A stretch of 32,356 nt of DNA, from contig CACIIZ010000014.1 of NCBI GenBank assembly GCA_902586855.1, forward strand, positions 1-32,356, read 5' to 3'. Shown one piece after another: positions 29,507-32,356 of the stretch (its first letter is position 1; each line of letters opens with the position of its first letter). Position numbers and translations under genes: made by a program. Under the pieces are notes generated by a model, which did not search any database, was not told the origin of the DNA, and saw nothing but the letters and a program-made list of their open reading frames with translations. Source of the stretch: an uncultured Alphaproteobacteria bacterium. Its GTDB lineage: Bacteria; Pseudomonadota; Alphaproteobacteria; Rhodobacterales; Rhodobacteraceae.

Positions 29507-30730
29507 CTAAAAAAACGCTTGTAGACCTGTCTGAGCCCTGCCTAAAATCAGTGCATGAATATCATGGGTTCCCTCATAGGTATTGACGGTTTCTAGGTTA
29601 ATTAAATGTCGCATGACCCCATAAGATATATCGATTCCATTGGCACCTAGCATGTCCCGAGTATTTCTCGCTATTTCCAGCGCTTTTCCACAGTTATTTC
29701 TCTTTAATAAACTGATTGTCTCTGGGCTTGCACGACCCTGATCCATTAATCTACCCAAAGATAAAACAGCACCTAGTCCAAGACTTATTTCAGTTTGAAT
29801 ATCAACTAGTTTCTTTTGAAATAATTGGTTTTGAGCTAATGGGCGCCCAAATTGATGTCTATCAAGCCCATACTGTCTCGCAGTATGCCAACAAAATTCA
29901 GCCGCCCCAAGTACGCCCCAAGAAATTCCATATCTGGCTCTATTTAAACAACCAAATGGTCCTTTTAAGCCTTGAATCTCTGGTAGCAACGCATCCTCTT
30001 TAACGACAACATTATCCAAAACTATCTTTCCCGTTACAGAAACTCGTAGGCTAAGCTTCCCGTCAATTACAGGAGCAGACAATCCTGCCATACCCTTCTC
30101 CAGAAGAAAACCTCTTACCTTACCATTATGAGCTTCGGACTTTGCCCAAATAATAAAAACATCTGCGATGGGGCTATTAGAAATCCAGCATTTCTCACCT
30201 GTCAGTTTATACCCCTCAGGCACTTTCTGCGCTCGAGTTGTCATACCGCCAGGATCAGATCCAGCATTTGCTTCTGTTAACCCAAAGCACCCCACAAGTT
30301 CACCTTTAGCTAATCCAGGCAAAAATTTCTCCTTTTGTTCTTCTGACCCAAAAGCAAAGATTGGATACATCACCAAGCTCGACTGGACTGACATCATAGA
30401 ACGATAACCTGAGTCAATTCTCTCTATTTCTCTAGCTATCAACCCATACGAAACATAGTTAGCGCCTAAACCTCCATATACCTCCGGAATGGTAGCCCCA
30501 AGGAGGCCCATCTCACCCATTGCTCTAACTACGCCTCTATCTATTTTTTCTGACTGAAAAGCATTTGCAACTTTTGGTTTCAACTCCTTTTCAGAAAATT
30601 CTCTAACTGATCTGATTAAAAGCCTTTCACTTTGAGACAGATTATCCTCTACCCGTAGAGGATCTTGCCAATCAAATTTGCTGAGCTCAGGAGTATCTAT
30701 CCTCTTCCCAGATCCGACAGTATCTTTCAT
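29507..30730 (-). CDS. gcdH: Glutaryl-CoA dehydrogenase / acyl-CoA dehydrogenase family
   Basis: [81 protein letters not shown] (catalytic Glu). Confidence 0.95.
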   Translation of the reverse strand: MKDTVGSGKRIDTPELSKFDWQDPLRVEDNLSQSERLLIRSVREFSEKELKPKVANAFQSEKIDRGVVRAMGEMGLLGATIPEVYGGLGANYVSYGLIAREIERIDSGYRSMMSVQSSLVMYPIFAFGSEEQKEKFLPGLAKGELVGCFGLTEANAGSDPGGMTTRAQKVPEGYKLTGEKCWISNSPIADVFIIWAKSEAHNGKVRGFLLEKGMAGLSAPVIDGKLSLRVSVTGKIVLDNVVVKEDALLPEIQGLKGPFGCLNRARYGISWGVLGAAEFCWHTARQYGLDRHQFGRPLAQNQLFQKKLVDIQTEISLGLGAVLSLGRLMDQGRASPETISLLKRNNCGKALEIARNTRDMLGANGIDISYGVMRHLINLETVNTYEGTHDIHALILGRAQTGLQAFF

Positions 30731-30813
30731 TATCTACTCACTCAATTCTTATTCTACTTCGAGTTTAATGATCAACTATTGGTTTTTCAAGTTTCATCCT
30801 TCTGTTTCTTTCC

Positions 30814-31120
30814 TTATTTAGAAGCATAGTAGGGTCCACTTCCTGTAATCAGCTCTTTAAAGTAATTATGACCTTCTTCCTCCCTTGTAAACACCAAGAA
30901 TAAAACTTTGATCCCCTTCAAAAAAATTGAACTTATAACCCAGCAATTTATCTTCCCAAAATTTAGTCACTATAGGCCTGGATAAAAGGAGAGAATATGA
31001 CGGGCGAGCTACGACAAAACCCCTGACACGTTTTTTAATATAGAAATGTACTAGCCAACAGAAGATTGGTATCGTATATTTAATTCTTGGCCTTCTTACG
31101 ATGCCAGTTTCTGTTACAAA
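30814..31120 (-). pseudogene. Possible frameshifted gene remnant of unknown family
   Basis: Minus-strand frame open 31120-30866 (FVTETGIVRRPRIKYTIPIF...FWEDKLLGYKFNFFEGDQSFILGV...) and an overlapping +1-shifted frame ending at 30814 with protein-like tail VFTREEEGHNYFKELITGSGPYYASK*; no ATG in either frame. Confidence 0.25.
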
Positions 31121-31150
31121 CTAAAATTATATACTTTGATGGGGGACAAT

Positions 31151-32356
31151 ATGGCTTACAATGTAAATAGGAATTCATTAGAAAATCATTGGATGCCCTT
31201 TACTGATAATAGGGGTTTTAAGGCTAACCCTCGCCTTATTGCTGAAGCATCTGGCGTAGTAATGAACGACCACATGGGCAACACCATCATAGATGGTTCT
31301 TCAGGACTGTTTTGTTGCCCGGCAGGACATTGCCACCCTAAAATCATTGAGGCAGTTCATGAGCAAATGAAAATCAATACTTACACTTCTCCTTTTGGAA
31401 CGGGTCATGAGGCTAGCTTCACACTAGCCGACAGAGTATCTGAACTAACACCCGAAGGGATGAACCATGTTTTTTTTGTAAACTCTGGTTCAGAAGCGGT
31501 TGATACAGCTCTAAAGATTACCATGGCATATCATTCTGCAATTGGAGAAAATAGAAGCCGATTTGTTAGTCGTGAAAGGGCTTACCATGGGGTTAATATG
31601 GGTGGAGTATCTCTTTCAGGAATGGTCAATAATAGGAAAACCTTCCCAATTGTGATGCCTGGCGTGGTCATGATGAGACATACTTGGACTGGAAAAGATT
31701 TAAATGTCCAGGGACAACCAGAGCAAGGTAAGGAATTAGCAAATGATTTGGAAAGATTTGTTCAAACCTACGGTGGTCAAACAATTGCAGCATGTATAGT
31801 CGAACCTGTCGCCGGTTCAACAGGAACTTTGGTGCCGCCAATTGGTTATCTTGAGCGTCTGCGAGAAATATGTGACCAAAATGGAATACTACTAATTTTT
31901 GATGAAGTAATTACTGGTTTTGGAAGGATGGGAACAAACTTTGCCGCTGACAGATTTCATGTAAAGCCAGATATCATGACCATGGCTAAGGCTTTGACAA
32001 ATGGATCCATGCCAATGGGTGCAGTCTGTGTAAAAGATGAAATCTATGACGTGGTCACTGATAGCGCAAATAAGGATGCTATAGAATTCTTTCATGGATA
32101 CACTTATTCTGGTCACCCTGCAGCATGCGCGGCAGGGCTTGCCTCCCTTAAAATTTACCAGGATGAAGACCTTTTTGAGAGAGCAAATAGTCTTTCTCCA
32201 TATTTTCTAGATAGTATATTCTCTCTTAGCGATCACCCTTTGGTAAAGGATGTGAGGGGTATTGGCCTGATGGCTGGAGTGGAAATGCATGCTGATAGCA
32301 ATCCAGGTAAAAGGGGTGGAAGACTACAAAAAGACCTGTTCTGGAATGGTTTACAC
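31151..32356 (+). CDS. Class III (PLP) aminotransferase, omega-amino acid:pyruvate type (partial at 3' end)
   Basis: Own translation, no stop before window end: MAYNVNRNSLENHWMPFTDNRGFKANPRLI...NSGSEAVDTALK...VEPVAGSTGTLVPP...LLIFDEVITGFGRMG...MAKALTNGSMPMGAV; GGGGG RBS just upstream. Missing from ORF track because truncated. Confidence 0.95.
   Translation, partial: MAYNVNRNSLENHWMPFTDNRGFKANPRLIAEASGVVMNDHMGNTIIDGSSGLFCCPAGHCHPKIIEAVHEQMKINTYTSPFGTGHEASFTLADRVSELTPEGMNHVFFVNSGSEAVDTALKITMAYHSAIGENRSRFVSRERAYHGVNMGGVSLSGMVNNRKTFPIVMPGVVMMRHTWTGKDLNVQGQPEQGKELANDLERFVQTYGGQTIAACIVEPVAGSTGTLVPPIGYLERLREICDQNGILLIFDEVITGFGRMGTNFAADRFHVKPDIMTMAKALTNGSMPMGAVCVKDEIYDVVTDSANKDAIEFFHGYTYSGHPAACAAGLASLKIYQDEDLFERANSLSPYFLDSIFSLSDHPLVKDVRGIGLMAGVEMHADSNPGKRGGRLQKDLFWNGLH

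Noticed and set aside
31892-32116. 74-aa minus-strand ORF
   Set aside because: Antisense to the class III aminotransferase, which is intact through the window end.
1-32356. CRISPR arrays, tRNA/rRNA genes, IS elements, prophage or defence systems
   Set aside because: No regularly spaced repeats, no cloverleaf or rRNA signature noticed, and no transposase, integrase or defence-gene homologues among the translations.

Overview
32.4 kb of an AT-rich, gene-dense alphaproteobacterial-type chromosome (taxon inferred from gene families and gene order). About 23 CDSs are supportable. They are mainly housekeeping: DsbD N-domain-like protein; RND efflux pump and its adaptor; moaB; divergent family-4 UDG-like protein; pyrB / pyrC-like / plsY; gshA; rsmE <-> ubiA; SDR-uvrC-pgsA-moaD-moaE; S49 protease; family III CoA-transferase; aldo/keto reductase; ABC ATPase and permease; gcdH; and a class III aminotransferase truncated by the window end and absent from the ORF track. 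The most interesting accessory block is a minus-strand, translationally coupled cluster (22.9-29.4 kb): two tandem FAD-oxidoreductase/GcvT fusions (one DMGDH-like, one sarcosine-DH-like) followed by a non-pyrrolysine MttB-family methyltransferase. I read it as a candidate stepwise N-demethylation route, possibly glycine betaine -> dimethylglycine -> sarcosine -> glycine. Other second-look items: the UDG homologue lacks all expected Fe-S cysteines and both catalytic motifs; the pyrC-like gene has lost dihydroorotase catalytic residues; a perfect 10-bp inverted repeat lies between divergent genes; a frameshifted gene remnant may lie upstream of gcdH; the RND pump has extra C-terminal membrane segments. 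No CRISPR array, tRNA, rRNA, transposase or phage gene was recognised.
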